DNA of 64,000 bases from Xanthomonas chitinilytica (GCF_026107455.2 NZ_JAPCHY010000012.1:1-64000); one strand, 5' to 3'. Shown: positions 28,823 through 39,018, counted from the first letter of the stretch. Notes: generated from the letters alone by a model not told the origin. Numbers and translations: made by a program.

Positions 28823-29395
28823 TTATCGCTCTTGTGTGCGCACGGTCTCACTGCGGCGTGGAGAAGCCTCGCGCCGCACCGGTGCCGGGCGTGGTTGCGT
28901 CGCCGGGCGGGCCTGCACGGCGGGTCGTGGCGCCTGGGCCGCCGGACGTGCCGGGATGGCCTGCCGCTGCTGCTGGACCGCGCGCTGCTGCTGGTCGCGG
29001 GGTTGCGGCCGTTGCAGGCGGTCGAGGTCGCGCCAGGGCGCCTTGCTGCTTCCGCCGTCGTGCGGCGGCGGCGGACGGGTCGGCTTGCCGCCGCCATGAC
29101 CCGGCTCGGACGGACGCGGCGGCGGACGGTGGCCGTGGGAGGGCGGTGGCCGGTAGATGTAGCCCGGATAGCCGTAGTACCCGTAATTCCCGTAGTAGCC
29201 GTAGCCATAGCTGCTGTAGCCATAGCCGTACGGAGATCCATAGCCGTACGGGGAACCGTAGCCGGCCGGGTAGCGGTACTGGGTCGAGGGCGTGCCGTGG
29301 TAATACCCGCCCGCGCCGTTGCCGGTGTAGTCGTAGGTGGCGCAACCGGACAGGCCGAGCAACAGGCCTGCGGCAAGGATCAAACGGGTCTTCAT
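28823..29395 (-). CDS. Tyr/Gly-rich lipoprotein with Pro/Gln/Arg-rich tail
   Basis: Encodes 190 residues. The start is ATG 29395; a GGGGGG run at the right distance favours it over the ATG two codons upstream, which the run abuts. The signal peptide ends in lipobox LSGC. The mature N-terminus is a low-complexity Tyr/Gly repeat (SPYGYGSPYGYGYSSYGYG), followed by a Pro-rich part and a Gln/Arg/Ala tail. This composition suggests a disordered surface or cell-wall-associated protein. Similar genes are common in Xanthomonadaceae; no function is known. Confidence 0.7.
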   Translation of the reverse strand: MKTRLILAAGLLLGLSGCATYDYTGNGAGGYYHGTPSTQYRYPAGYGSPYGYGSPYGYGYSSYGYGYYGNYGYYGYPGYIYRPPPSHGHRPPPRPSEPGHGGGKPTRPPPPHDGGSSKAPWRDLDRLQRPQPRDQQQRAVQQQRQAIPARPAAQAPRPAVQARPATQPRPAPVRREASPRRSETVRTQER

Positions 29396-29526
29396 GAGCA
29401 TTCCCCCCTGATGGGTATGGTGCCAGCTTCGGCGCCGGGCATTGAATCGGTCCTTAACCCCCACGGCCGCGGCTGAATGCCGGACCGGCATGGCCGGCGG
29501 CCATGGCGCTACGTTAACCTTTGTCC

Positions 29527-30486
29527 ATGAGCGATTCCTCCCTGCCCGGCGTTGCCGACGTACTGGCGGCCGCGGCGCGTATTGCGCCCCACGCGTCCCT
29601 GACCCCGATCCTGCGGTCGCGCGAGCTCGATGCCCTGAGCGGGGCGCAGCTGCACTTCAAGGCCGAACACCTGCAGCGCGGCGGGGCGTTCAAGTTCCGT
29701 GGCGCCTGCAACGCGGTGTGGGCGCTGACGCCGGAACAGGCGGAACGCGGCGTGGTCACCCATTCCTCCGGCAACCACGGCGCGGCGCTGGCGCTGGCCG
29801 CGCGCACCCGCGGCATCGCCTGTCACGTGGTGGTGCCGGAAGGTGCGGTGGCGGCCAAGCTGGCCAACATCGGCCGCCATGGCGCCGTGCTCTGGCGCTG
29901 CGCGCCCACGATCACGGATCGCGAGCAACGCTGCGCGCAGGTACAGGCCGAAACCGGGGCGACCCTGGTGCACCCCTACGCCGATGCGCAGGTGATCGCC
30001 GGGCAGGGGACGGCGGCGCTGGAACTGCTGCAGGCCGTGCCGGGGCTGGAAGCGCTGGTGGTCCCGGTCGGCGGCGGCGGGCTGGCGGCGGGGACGCGGC
30101 TGGCGCTGCAGCATCTGGCCCCCGGTTGCGAACTGGTACTGGCCGAACCGGAAGGAGCGGCCGATACCGCACGTTCGCTGGCGGCCGGCGAGCGCCGGGT
30201 CGATTTCGTCCCGGATACGGTATGCGATGGTCTGCGCGGCGCCCTCGGCGCGCCGAACTTCGCGCTGCTGCATGGCGCAGCCAGTGTGGTGACGGTGGCC
30301 GATGACGCCGTCGTCGCGGCGATGCGGCTGCTGTGGCAGGTGACCAAGCAGACGGTGGAGCCGTCCTCGGCGATCGCGCTGGCAGCGGTACTGGCGCAGC
30401 CGGAGCGCTTCGCCGGGCGCAACGTCGGCGTGATCCTGTCCGGTGGCAATGTCGATATCGACGCGCTGCCATGGGCGGCGGCATGA
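29527..30486 (+). CDS. Threonine dehydratase / serine racemase-like PLP enzyme
   Basis: Encodes 319 residues from ATG 29527. It is a fold-type II PLP enzyme: the Lys lies in GGAFKFRGACNA, the substrate loop is SSGNHGAALA, the phosphate-binding Gly loop is PVGGGGLAAG and the C-terminal Ser site is SGGNVD. Without an ACT regulatory domain it resembles catabolic threonine dehydratase or serine racemase rather than IlvA. The stop overlaps the ATG of the next gene. Confidence 0.88.
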   Translation: MSDSSLPGVADVLAAAARIAPHASLTPILRSRELDALSGAQLHFKAEHLQRGGAFKFRGACNAVWALTPEQAERGVVTHSSGNHGAALALAARTRGIACHVVVPEGAVAAKLANIGRHGAVLWRCAPTITDREQRCAQVQAETGATLVHPYADAQVIAGQGTAALELLQAVPGLEALVVPVGGGGLAAGTRLALQHLAPGCELVLAEPEGAADTARSLAAGERRVDFVPDTVCDGLRGALGAPNFALLHGAASVVTVADDAVVAAMRLLWQVTKQTVEPSSAIALAAVLAQPERFAGRNVGVILSGGNVDIDALPWAAA

Positions 30487-31088
30487 GCCGGCGCGGCAGG
30501 CGCGGGCTGTGGGGTTGGCTGTGGCGGCTGGGACTGCTGTTGTTGCTGTGGCTGCTGGGCGTGGCCACCTGGATCGTGTGGGTGGGCGACCACGACCAGG
30601 CCGCGCCGGCCGACGCGATCATCGTGCTCGGCGCTGCCGCCTACGACGCCAAGCCCTCGCCGGTGTTCGAAGAACGCATCCGCCATGGCCTGGACCTGTA
30701 CCAGCGCGGCTATGCGCCGGTGCTGATCTTCACCGGCGGCTACGGCGGCACCCGCGCGCGTTTCGCCGAATCGCAGGTGGCGCGTCGCTATGCGCTGCGC
30801 CAGCAGGTGCCGGAGGAGGCGATCCTGATCGAGACCGTGTCGCGCACCACCCGCCAGAATTTGGAGCAGGCGCGGCTGCTGATGCGCCAGCACGGCCTGC
30901 AGCGCGCCATCATCGTCAGTGATCCGCTGCACATGGCGCGCGCGCTGCGGCTGTGCCGCGAACTGGAAATCGACGCGCTGGCTTCGTCGACCCCGAGCAC
31001 GCGCTTCCGCAGCTTCCACACCCGCTGGCGTTTCCTGGTGCAGGAGGTCTACTTCTTCCACCGCGACCTGCTGGTGAAAGGCGCCTGA
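30483..31088 (+). CDS. YdcF / ElyC-like (DUF218) membrane protein
   Basis: Encodes 201 residues. One N-terminal transmembrane helix is followed by a DUF218 domain: ADAIIVLGAAAYD, IFTGGYGG, ESVSRTTRQN-like ETVSRTTRQNLEQA and VSDPLHMARA. Family members such as SanA and ElyC act in envelope integrity. ATGA overlap with the dehydratase indicates translational coupling. Confidence 0.87.
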   Translation: MSRRGRRGLWGWLWRLGLLLLLWLLGVATWIVWVGDHDQAAPADAIIVLGAAAYDAKPSPVFEERIRHGLDLYQRGYAPVLIFTGGYGGTRARFAESQVARRYALRQQVPEEAILIETVSRTTRQNLEQARLLMRQHGLQRAIIVSDPLHMARALRLCRELEIDALASSTPSTRFRSFHTRWRFLVQEVYFFHRDLLVKGA

Positions 31089-31249
31089 GCGCGGCGGTGG
31101 CAGGCTGGTGCGGGTGGGCGGAAGGCGATCCTCACCGTTGGCCGTATCGCCGGGGCGAAGGCGCTCCGCCCCTGCCTTCCGTGGACTGCCGGCAGCGGAC
31201 GTGTCGCCCCGGGTCGTGCTGGCGTCGGGAGCCTGCCGACAAGAACGCC

Positions 31250-31326
31250 GTCGTCGTCCCCGCGCGGGCGGGAAGCGATTTCCGGCAGCGAAGGCGTTTT
31301 TCAACAGCCAAATGGCTGGTCATGGC
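31250..31326. repeat. Interspersed hairpin element, copy 3
   Basis: Contains CGTCGTCCCC, GGCGGGAAGCG and GCGTTTTTCAACAGCCAAAT followed by GGCTGGTCATG, matching the copies at 10431 and 26262. It lies 15 bases before the first CRISPR-like repeat. Confidence 0.55.
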
Positions 31327-31340
31327 CGACCGCCCGGAGG

Positions 31341-31728
31341 CCTTCTGGCTGCCTGCGCGGCGGCGAACTCCGGTAACCATGCGGCTTGCTCCAAGAGAGA
31401 TTTCTTGGCTGCCTACGCGGCAGCGAGCTCTGGACAAAGCCGTGCCCCTGGAACGTGAAATTTCCGAGCTGCCCACGCGGCAGCGAACCGCGTCTGCACG
31501 TTGATGCCCACACCCATCTTTTTCTTAGCTGCCTGCGCGGCAGTGCACCACAGGTAGAAGCGGAATCGGTAGTCCATCGTTTTCTGGGCTGCCTATGCGG
31601 CAGCGAACTCCGTCCAGCGCACGTTGAAAGACGTGTCGCTTTTCTTGGCTGCCTATGCGGCGGCGAACGAGCCGGATCGGAAGAGGGGCGGCGAGATGCT
31701 TTTTCGAGCGGCCTGCGCGCAGGACGAC
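31341..31728 (-). CRISPR. Degenerate orphan CRISPR array with type I-F-like repeats
   Basis: Seven 28-bp repeats start at 31341, 31401, 31461, 31521, 31581, 31641 and 31701, an exact 60-bp period with six 32-bp spacers. On the + strand the repeat begins TTTCTTGGCTGCC and ends GCGGCAGCGAAC; on the - strand it begins GTTCGCTGCCGC and ends CAGCCAAGAAA. The type I-F repeat as I remember it (GTTCACTGCCG... to GCTAAGAAA) differs at only about three of 28 positions, and both have 28+32 spacing. Repeats 2, 5 and 6 are one change from consensus, 3 and 4 about four, and 1 and 7 are badly decayed. The stem CTGCC/GGCAG survives in four repeats. Spacers do not resemble each other. No cas gene is in the window. 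On the - strand it follows the bioC stop by 17 bases. Confidence 0.85.
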
Positions 31729-31745
31729 GGATTCCATCGGACGCG

Positions 31746-32630
31746 CTAGTCCTTGCGGCGGCGGATCGGGATGGCCGACAGCGGCACCGCGGCGATGTCG
31801 TGGCCGCGTTCGCGGATCGGCGCGCCGGGGTCGGGCGCCCAGGCGTGGGCATAGATCACTTCCCAGCTGCTGGGCAGCTTGCCGTCGGCCTGGCGCAGCG
31901 GCTCGTAGGCGGCCTGCGCGGCGGCGAAGCGGCCGCGGCCGGTCAGGGTGTGGCGGCGGCTGGACATGGCGTTGGTGGCGCCCAGCGCGCGCAGTTCGTG
32001 CATCAACGCGGCCAGGTCGTCGTAGGTGAGGGTGAACAGGTCGCGGTCCAGCACCGGGTCGCGGAAGCCGGCCATCATCAGCGCGTCGCCGAACTGGGCG
32101 ATCGGCGCGAAGCGGCTGACGTGCGGGGTGTCGTCGGCCTGGGCGAAGGCGTCGCGCAGTTCGATCAGGGTTTCCGGGCCGAAGGTGGAGCACAGCAGCA
32201 ATCCGCCGGGCTTGAGCACGCGGCGGAAACCGGCGAACACCGCCGGCAGGTCTTCCACCCATTGCAGGCACAGGTTGCTGAAGATCACGTCCACGCTCTG
32301 GTCCAGCAGCGGCAGCGCCTGCGCGTCGCCGCACACGCGCGCGAACGGCTTCCACCAGCCGGCCTGTTTCTTCGCCTCGCGCAGCATCGGCTCGGCCATG
32401 TCCAGCGCGATCACCTGCGCCTTCGGCCAGCGTTTCTTCATCGCCGCGCTGGCGTGCCCGGGGCCGCTGCCGATGTCCAGCACCACCTGCGGCGTGCGGC
32501 CTTCCAGGTAGTCCAGCGATTCCAGCAGCCGCTTCTCCACTTCGCGCTGCAGCGCGGCGGCGGCGTCGTAGCTGGAAGCGGCGCGGGAAAAGGCGCGGCG
32601 GACGTGGCGGGGATCGAAGGTCTGGTTCAT
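31746..32630 (-). CDS. bioC: Malonyl-ACP O-methyltransferase
   Basis: Encodes 294 residues from ATG 32630. It is a class I SAM-dependent methyltransferase with motif I VLDIGSGPGHASAAM, motif II GDAQALPLLDQSVDVIFSNLCLQWV and RRVLKPGGLLLCSTFGPETL, which is characteristic of BioC. It starts pimelate synthesis by capping malonyl-ACP; BioH later removes the methyl. It is the last gene of the biotin operon, and no terminator is seen before the CRISPR-like array just downstream. Confidence 0.93.
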   Translation of the reverse strand: MNQTFDPRHVRRAFSRAASSYDAAAALQREVEKRLLESLDYLEGRTPQVVLDIGSGPGHASAAMKKRWPKAQVIALDMAEPMLREAKKQAGWWKPFARVCGDAQALPLLDQSVDVIFSNLCLQWVEDLPAVFAGFRRVLKPGGLLLCSTFGPETLIELRDAFAQADDTPHVSRFAPIAQFGDALMMAGFRDPVLDRDLFTLTYDDLAALMHELRALGATNAMSSRRHTLTGRGRFAAAQAAYEPLRQADGKLPSSWEVIYAHAWAPDPGAPIRERGHDIAAVPLSAIPIRRRKD

Positions 32631-32719
32631 GGCTTGCTCGTGGTGCCCGGTGCGGTGGCGCGCCGGTCTTGCGGGAGGCGGAAGGGGCCGCGAGGCCCGC
32701 CACGCGCCGGCGGTGGCAT

Positions 32720-33427
32720 TCAGTGGAAGTCGTAGTAGAGGGCCCACTTTCCCGTGGTTCCGTGCTTCCAGAACATCAGGCTGCCGTTGTCGACGACGTT
32801 GAAGTTGGCCTTGGCGTCGGAGGAGACCTGGAAGGCGAATTCGAATCCTTCGCCCGGATCGACGCCCGACTGGCAGAACGAGGGATAGCCGCCGATCTTG
32901 TGTTCGTAGGCATGGGTGATCAGGTCGTAGTAGCTGTCGATCGCGCCTTCGCTTTGCAGGCGCAGTAGCTCCCGCTCGATCCCGGGCGGAACGCCGCCGC
33001 CGTCCCACAGCGGGTAGTCCTCGGCGACCGGCTCGGGCTTCAGCGGAAAAGGCTTCAGGAACGACGACGGGACGGGAAGGTCCTTGCGGACGAGCGTTTC
33101 GCCGTCGGCGTATTCCCTCACCAGCCAGTTGCGGCCCATGTCCTCGAACGGTTCCGGGAGCGACTTCGAGGCGAAGACGCTCAGCACGCGGATTCCGTCC
33201 AGGAGCGGGCCTCGATGGGGCAGGCCGGGGAGGTGGAACTGGGCCAGCGGCAGCATCGGCTCCCCGGCCGCATCGGTCGGGACCGATTCATGCGGGCGGA
33301 ACAGGAAGACCCTGCCGATCCAGCTCTCGTCGTCCCCATGGATGGGCCTGAAGCCGCCGGTGAGGAAGCGTGTCGCCGGCTTCGCCAGCCGCTGCTTGAT
33401 CCGGGCGATGTTCATGCCGGCGGACAT
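32720..33427 (-). CDS. YwqG-like (DUF1963) protein inside the biotin operon
   Basis: Encodes 235 residues from ATG 33427 (ATG 33415 is also possible). Motifs such as MLPLAQFHLPGLP near the N-terminus and IGGYPSFCQSGVDPG with FNVVDNGSLMFWKHG near the C-terminus match the YwqG/DUF1963 fold. The function is unknown. It lies between bioH (49 bp away) and bioC (89 bp away), all on one strand, though biotin synthesis has no known need for it. Its codons look less strictly GC-biased than the neighbours, which could mean a later insertion. Confidence 0.75.
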   Translation of the reverse strand: MSAGMNIARIKQRLAKPATRFLTGGFRPIHGDDESWIGRVFLFRPHESVPTDAAGEPMLPLAQFHLPGLPHRGPLLDGIRVLSVFASKSLPEPFEDMGRNWLVREYADGETLVRKDLPVPSSFLKPFPLKPEPVAEDYPLWDGGGVPPGIERELLRLQSEGAIDSYYDLITHAYEHKIGGYPSFCQSGVDPGEGFEFAFQVSSDAKANFNVVDNGSLMFWKHGTTGKWALYYDFH

Positions 33428-33476
33428 GCGGATGCCGTCGCGCCGGAGGTGGCCAGGGCCGGGGGCATGCGGGTGT

Positions 33477-34238
33477 TCATGGCAGCGCCGCGACGAACCG
33501 CTGCAGGGCGTCGGCCACCTGGTCGGCATGGCCGAGGAACGGGGCGTGGCCGCCGCCGTCCACGGTGACCGCCTGTCCCTGCGGCGCGAGCGCCGCCGCG
33601 GCGTGCATGGCCGCGGCCGGCACCAGCCGGTCGCGCTGCCCGGCCAGCCACAGCGTGGGCTTGTCCAGGCGGCGCAGGGCGTTGCGCAGGTCGGTGTCTT
33701 CCAGCAGCCGCAGGCCTTCCTGCAGCGCGCGCGGCGCCGGTTCGCCGCGCGCGGTCAGCGCTTCGCGCAGGGTGCGCAGTTCGCTGCGGGCGTGCTGCGA
33801 GCCCATCACGTCCAGCGCCAGGAAGCGCTCCAGGGTGCCGCGGTAGTCGCCGGCCAGGTCGTGGCCGAACTGCTCGAACACCGCCGGTTCGACCGCCTGC
33901 GGCCAGTCGTCGCCGCGCACGAAGCGCGGGGTGGCGGCGACCATCGCCAGGCCGCGCACCTGCGGCAGGGTGGCGGCGGCATGCAGCGCGAACAGGCCGC
34001 CCAGCGACCAGCCGCACCACGCCGCCGGCGGCGTGGCCGCGGCGATCGCGCCGACCACGTGGGGCAGCTTCAGCGGGGTGCCGTCGTCGCGGCTGCGGCC
34101 GTGGCCGGGCAGGTCGACGACGTGCAGCTGGAAGTGCGGCGACAGGCGCTCGACCAGCGGTGCGAAGATGCCGCCATGCAATGCCCAGCCGTGGATCAGG
34201 ACCAGCGCCGGGCCGGTGCCGGTAACGTCGATGTGCAT
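33477..34238 (-). CDS. bioH: Pimeloyl-ACP methyl ester carboxylesterase
   Basis: Encodes 253 residues of an alpha/beta hydrolase: oxyanion region LIHGWALHGGIF, nucleophile Ser in CGWSLGGLFA, acidic residue in GQRDRLVP and His in GGGHAPFLGH. The Trp-rich GWSLGG and overall pattern match BioH. It frees pimeloyl-ACP for BioF. Gap to bioF is 17 bp. Confidence 0.93.
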   Translation of the reverse strand: MHIDVTGTGPALVLIHGWALHGGIFAPLVERLSPHFQLHVVDLPGHGRSRDDGTPLKLPHVVGAIAAATPPAAWCGWSLGGLFALHAAATLPQVRGLAMVAATPRFVRGDDWPQAVEPAVFEQFGHDLAGDYRGTLERFLALDVMGSQHARSELRTLREALTARGEPAPRALQEGLRLLEDTDLRNALRRLDKPTLWLAGQRDRLVPAAAMHAAAALAPQGQAVTVDGGGHAPFLGHADQVADALQRFVAALP

Positions 34239-34255
34239 GGGCGGCAGCAGCGGTC

Positions 34256-35467
<1,212 letters not shown>

Positions 35468-35558
35468 GGCGGTCGGTTCATGGACGGGCGGCCGATAAGC
35501 GTAACCGGTTGCCGGGGCCGATGCCCGGGCAACGGCGACGACCGGCCGCCGCCAAGGA

Positions 35559-36587
35559 TCAGGCGGTCTGTGCGCAGGGCCGGACGATGTCGAAGTGCAC
35601 GGTGCCGGGGTGGTCGTGCCCGGCGGCATCGACCTCGACCGGCATCGGCTCCAGGCCCAGCCGCGCGAACAGCTGCCGGTCGCGTTCGGTGTCCGGGTTG
35701 CCGGTGGTCAGCAGCTTCTCGCCATAGAAGATCGAGTTGGCGCCGGCCAGGAAGCACAGCGCCTGCAGCTCGTCGCTCATGGCCTCGCGCCCGGCCGACA
35801 GCCGCACCATCGACTTCGGCATGACGATGCGCGCCACCGCGATCATGCGCACGAATTCGAACGGATCCAGCTCGGCGCTGCCGTGCAGCGGGGTGCCGGC
35901 GACCTGCACCAGCCGGTTGATCGGCACCGAGTCCGGGTGCGCCGGCAGGTTGGCCAGCGCCAGCAGCAGGCCGGCGCGGTGCTCGCGGGTCTCGCCCATG
36001 CCGACGATGCCGCCGCAGCAGGTCTTCAGCCCGGCCTGGCGCACGTGCTCGAGCGTGTCCAGCCGGTCCTGGTACTGGCGGGTGTGGATGATCGAGTCGT
36101 AATAGTCCGGCGCGGTGTCCAGGTTGTGGTTGTAGTAGTCCAGCCCGGCGTCCTTGAGCGCCTGGGCCTGGTGGCCCTCGAGCATGCCCAGGGTGGCGCA
36201 GGTCTCCAGTCCCAGCGCCTTCACCCCGGCGATCATCGCCGCCACCTTGGGGATGTCGCGGTCCTTGGGCGAGCGCCAGGCCGCGCCCATGCAGAAGCGC
36301 GAGGCGCCGGCGTCGCGGGCCGTGCGCGCGCGCGCCAGCACCGCCTCGGTGTCCATCAGTTTCTGTGCATCGACGCCGGTGTCGTAACGCTGCGCCTGCG
36401 GGCAGTAGGCGCAGTCCTCCGGGCAGCCGCCGGTCTTGACCGACAGCAGGGTGGAGACCTGCACCTGGGCGGGATCGAAGTGCTCGCGATGCACGCCGGC
36501 GGCGCGATGCAGCAGTTCCGGGAACGGCAGCGCGAACAGGGCGAGCAGTTCCTCGCGTTGCCAGTCGTGGCGGATGACAGCGGACAT
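35559..36587 (-). CDS. bioB: Biotin synthase
   Basis: Encodes 342 residues of a radical SAM enzyme: the 4Fe-4S motif [10 protein letters not shown], the [2Fe-2S] region with [10 protein letters not shown] and [13 protein letters not shown] are complete. It inserts sulfur into dethiobiotin. First gene of the bioB-bioF-bioH-ywqG-like-bioC operon; a BirA-type operator lies 60 bases upstream. Confidence 0.97.
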   Translation of the reverse strand: MSAVIRHDWQREELLALFALPFPELLHRAAGVHREHFDPAQVQVSTLLSVKTGGCPEDCAYCPQAQRYDTGVDAQKLMDTEAVLARARTARDAGASRFCMGAAWRSPKDRDIPKVAAMIAGVKALGLETCATLGMLEGHQAQALKDAGLDYYNHNLDTAPDYYDSIIHTRQYQDRLDTLEHVRQAGLKTCCGGIVGMGETREHRAGLLLALANLPAHPDSVPINRLVQVAGTPLHGSAELDPFEFVRMIAVARIVMPKSMVRLSAGREAMSDELQALCFLAGANSIFYGEKLLTTGNPDTERDRQLFARLGLEPMPVEVDAAGHDHPGTVHFDIVRPCAQTA

Positions 36588-36646
36588 CGGGATTTCCTGA
36601 CAGTAAGGACGTCGAAAGCCGGGCAGTCTGGTGAGCATGGACAAGG

Positions 36647-36680
36647 CTGTCAACAATGTACTTGCACGTATGGTTTACAG
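36647..36680. promoter_or_regulatory. BirA-type biotin operator between bioB and comF
   Basis: CTGTCAACA and GGTTTACAG are separated by 16 bases, matching the BirA operator layout TTGTAAACC-N16-GGTTTACAA; half-sites agree with one another at most positions. On the - strand TTGACA (about 36655-36650) overlaps the left half and could be the -35 of bioB. The comF start at 36670 lies inside the operator. Confidence 0.72.
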
Positions 36681-37362
36681 CGGCTGGGCACAGCTGGGCC
36701 GCTGGCTGCTGCCGGGGCGCTGCCTGGCCTGCCACGGCGCCGGCAGCGCCGAGCGCGACCTGTGCGATGCCTGCCATGCCGCGCTGCCGTGGAACGGGGT
36801 GGCCTGCACAGCCTGTGCCCTGCCACTGCCGGCGGGCGAGGCGACGGGCATCTGCGGCGCCTGCCTGCGCTCGCGTTCGCCACTGACGCGGACGCAGGCG
36901 GCGCTGGTCTATGCCGCGCCGGTGGATGGACTGTTGCGCCGCTTCAAGTTCCATCACGACCTGGCGGCCGGGCGCCTGCTGGCGCAGCTGATGGCCGTGC
37001 CGCTGGCGGCGGCGCCGCGGCCGCAGGCGATCGTGCCGGTGCCGCTGCATCCCGCACGACTGCGCCGCCGCGGCTACGACCAGGCGCTGGAACTGGCGCG
37101 GCCGTTGGCCCGCCAGCTGCATCTGCCGTTGTGCCATGGCCTGCGGCGGGTACGGGCAACGGCGGCGCAGTCGGAGCTGGACGCGGTGGCGCGCCGCCGC
37201 AACCTGCGCGGCGCGTTCCGGGCGGGGCAGGCATTGCCGGCGCACGTGGCCTTGCTGGACGACGTGATGACCACCGGCGCCACCCTGCAGGCGGCCGCTG
37301 CCGCACTGCGCCGGGCCGGGGTGGCGCGGGTCGACGCCTGGGTCTGCGCGCGGGTGCCGTGA
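36670..37362 (+). CDS. comF: ComF-family phosphoribosyltransferase-like protein
   Basis: Encodes about 230 residues from ATG 36670; ATG 36637 or an earlier codon would add residues across the biotin operator. Two Cys pairs near the N-terminus (CLACHG, CDACH, CTAC, CGAC) form zinc knuckles. The PRPP-binding motif [12 protein letters not shown] is at the C-terminus. ComF/GntX proteins act in DNA uptake or are of unknown use. Genes of this family often neighbour biotin genes (bioH-gntX in E. coli), so the position is conserved. Confidence 0.88.
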   Translation: MVYSGWAQLGRWLLPGRCLACHGAGSAERDLCDACHAALPWNGVACTACALPLPAGEATGICGACLRSRSPLTRTQAALVYAAPVDGLLRRFKFHHDLAAGRLLAQLMAVPLAAAPRPQAIVPVPLHPARLRRRGYDQALELARPLARQLHLPLCHGLRRVRATAAQSELDAVARRRNLRGAFRAGQALPAHVALLDDVMTTGATLQAAAAALRRAGVARVDAWVCARVP

Positions 37363-37439
37363 GCCGGATGGCGGCTTGACCCGGGAGAAGTCGGCGTATT
37401 CACTGTGCGGGTTCGTCCCCCAAGGCGAGGATCGCAACC

Positions 37440-37985
37440 GTGAACAGTCTTCCGCAACAGGCCGCCCGTGGCGGTTGGACGCTGGTGTTGTTCGGTGTGT
37501 TGGCGCTGGTGTTTGGGGTGGCCACCCTGGTCTGGCCGGCGGTATCGGTACTGGCGATGGTGATGACGTTCGGCGTGCTGTCGCTGGCCGACGGCGTGGT
37601 GAGCCTGCTGGGCATCTTCCGCAAGAGCATCGCGCTGCCGAACTGGGTACTGGTGCTCTACGCGCTGCTGTCGCTGGCGTTCGGCGTATTGGCGGTGAGC
37701 CAGCCGGCGCAGATGGCCGAGGCATTGCTGTGGCTGTTGGCGCTGTGGCTGGTGATCGCCGGCATCGCCCGCATCGTGTTCGCGGTGCAGCTGCGCAAGC
37801 TGGTCGAGGGCGAATGGATGCTGGTGCTGAGCGGCCTGCTGGCGGTGGCGCTGGGCCTGTTGTTCTTCGCGCGGCCGGGCATCGGCCTGATCACCATCGC
37901 GCTGTGGGTGGGCGTGGGCGCGCTGCTGTACGGGGTGCTGCAGGTATGGGCCGGAACCCGGCTGCTGCGTCGGCGGACCGGCTGA
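37440..37985 (+). CDS. HdeD-like (DUF308) membrane protein
   Basis: Encodes 181 residues from GTG 37440, with GAGG nine bases upstream. It has six hydrophobic segments in three pairs, repeated GLLAVALGLLF-type motifs and no extra domain, which fits the HdeD/DUF308 family. E. coli HdeD contributes to acid resistance at high density; the role here is not shown. Confidence 0.85.
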   Translation: MNSLPQQAARGGWTLVLFGVLALVFGVATLVWPAVSVLAMVMTFGVLSLADGVVSLLGIFRKSIALPNWVLVLYALLSLAFGVLAVSQPAQMAEALLWLLALWLVIAGIARIVFAVQLRKLVEGEWMLVLSGLLAVALGLLFFARPGIGLITIALWVGVGALLYGVLQVWAGTRLLRRRTG

Positions 37986-38013
37986 CCTTTGCGTCGCGCC
38001 GTGCTGGGATGAA

Positions 38014-38045
38014 ACGACAACGCCACCGATCGGTGGCGTTGTCGT
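38014..38045. terminator. Terminator between convergent hdeD-like and ubiA genes
   Basis: A perfect palindrome: ACGACAACGCCACCGA is the reverse complement of the next 16 bases. It serves both converging genes. Confidence 0.75.
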
Positions 38046-38075
38046 TCCCGGGAGGTGCGGTGGCGCGCAGGTGGC

Positions 38076-38975
38076 TCAGCTGCCGGGCCAGGCCAGCGCG
38101 GCGGCGATGCCGGCGAACAGTGCCGCGCCGACCCAGTTGTTGTGCAGGAATGCCTTGAAGCAGGCCTCGCGCTCGCGGTGGCGGGCCAGCCAGAACTCCC
38201 AGGCCACCAGCGCGGCGGCGAGCAGCAGCCCGAGCCAGTACCACAGGCCCAGTTCCGCGCGCAGGCCGACCAGCGCCATCGCGCCGAGGAACAGCGCGTA
38301 CAGCACGCCCTGGATCACCAGGTCCAGGTCGCCGAACAGGATCGCGGTGGAGTGCGAGCCGACCCTGAGGTCGTCGTCGCGGTCGACCATCGCGTACCAG
38401 GTGTCGTAGGCGGTGGACCACAGGATGTTGGCGCCGTACAGCACCCAGCCCAGCGGCGGCACTTCGCCCTGCACCGCGGCGAACGCCATCGGGATGCCCC
38501 AGCCGAACGCCATGCCCAGGTACACCTGCGGCAGGTGGGTGTAGCGCTTGAGGTAGGGGTAGGTGGCGGCCAGGAACAGGCCGACGAAGCTCAGCAGCAC
38601 CGTCAGCCGGTTCATCGTCAGCACCAGCGCGAAGGCCGCGACCATCAGCGCCGCGAACAGCGCCAGCGCCTGCCGCCCGGACACCGCGCCGGTGGCCAGC
38701 GGACGATCGCGGGTGCGCTTGACGTGCGGGTCCAGCCAGCGGTCGGCGTAGTCGTTGATCACGCAGCCGGCCGAACGGGTCAGCCACACCCCGGCGCTGA
38801 ACACGAACAGCGTCCACAGCGGCGGCAGCCCGCCCGCGGCCAGCCACAGCGCCCACCAGGTGGGCCACAGCAGCAGCAGGGTGCCGATCGGGCGGTCGGC
38901 GCGCATCAGTTTCCAGTACTGGCCCAGCCGCGAAGGCGCGCTGGCGTCCGGCTGTTCGTATCGTTCGTAACCCAT
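38076..38975 (-). CDS. ubiA: 4-hydroxybenzoate octaprenyltransferase
   Basis: Encodes 299 residues with about eight transmembrane helices. The two Asp-rich prenyl diphosphate motifs are [16 protein letters not shown] and [20 protein letters not shown]. It attaches the polyprenyl tail to 4-hydroxybenzoate in ubiquinone synthesis, in the inner membrane. Length and motifs are standard. Confidence 0.95.
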   Translation of the reverse strand: MGYERYEQPDASAPSRLGQYWKLMRADRPIGTLLLLWPTWWALWLAAGGLPPLWTLFVFSAGVWLTRSAGCVINDYADRWLDPHVKRTRDRPLATGAVSGRQALALFAALMVAAFALVLTMNRLTVLLSFVGLFLAATYPYLKRYTHLPQVYLGMAFGWGIPMAFAAVQGEVPPLGWVLYGANILWSTAYDTWYAMVDRDDDLRVGSHSTAILFGDLDLVIQGVLYALFLGAMALVGLRAELGLWYWLGLLLAAALVAWEFWLARHREREACFKAFLHNNWVGAALFAGIAAALAWPGS

Positions 38976-39018
38976 GGGCGGAAAGGTTAGCAGCTGCCGG
39001 CCGTGGCCAGGCGGAAGG

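Noticed and set aside
31386..32735. A + strand frame with a repeated GCLRGSE-type peptide at 20-residue intervals
   Set aside because: The period is simply the 60-bp CRISPR unit read in frame; the peptide between repeats is not conserved, and the frame runs on antisense through bioC.
32835..32850. A TTCGAATCC T-loop-like string
   Set aside because: Lies inside the YwqG-like gene and no acceptor stem or anticodon arm surrounds it, so it is not a tRNA.
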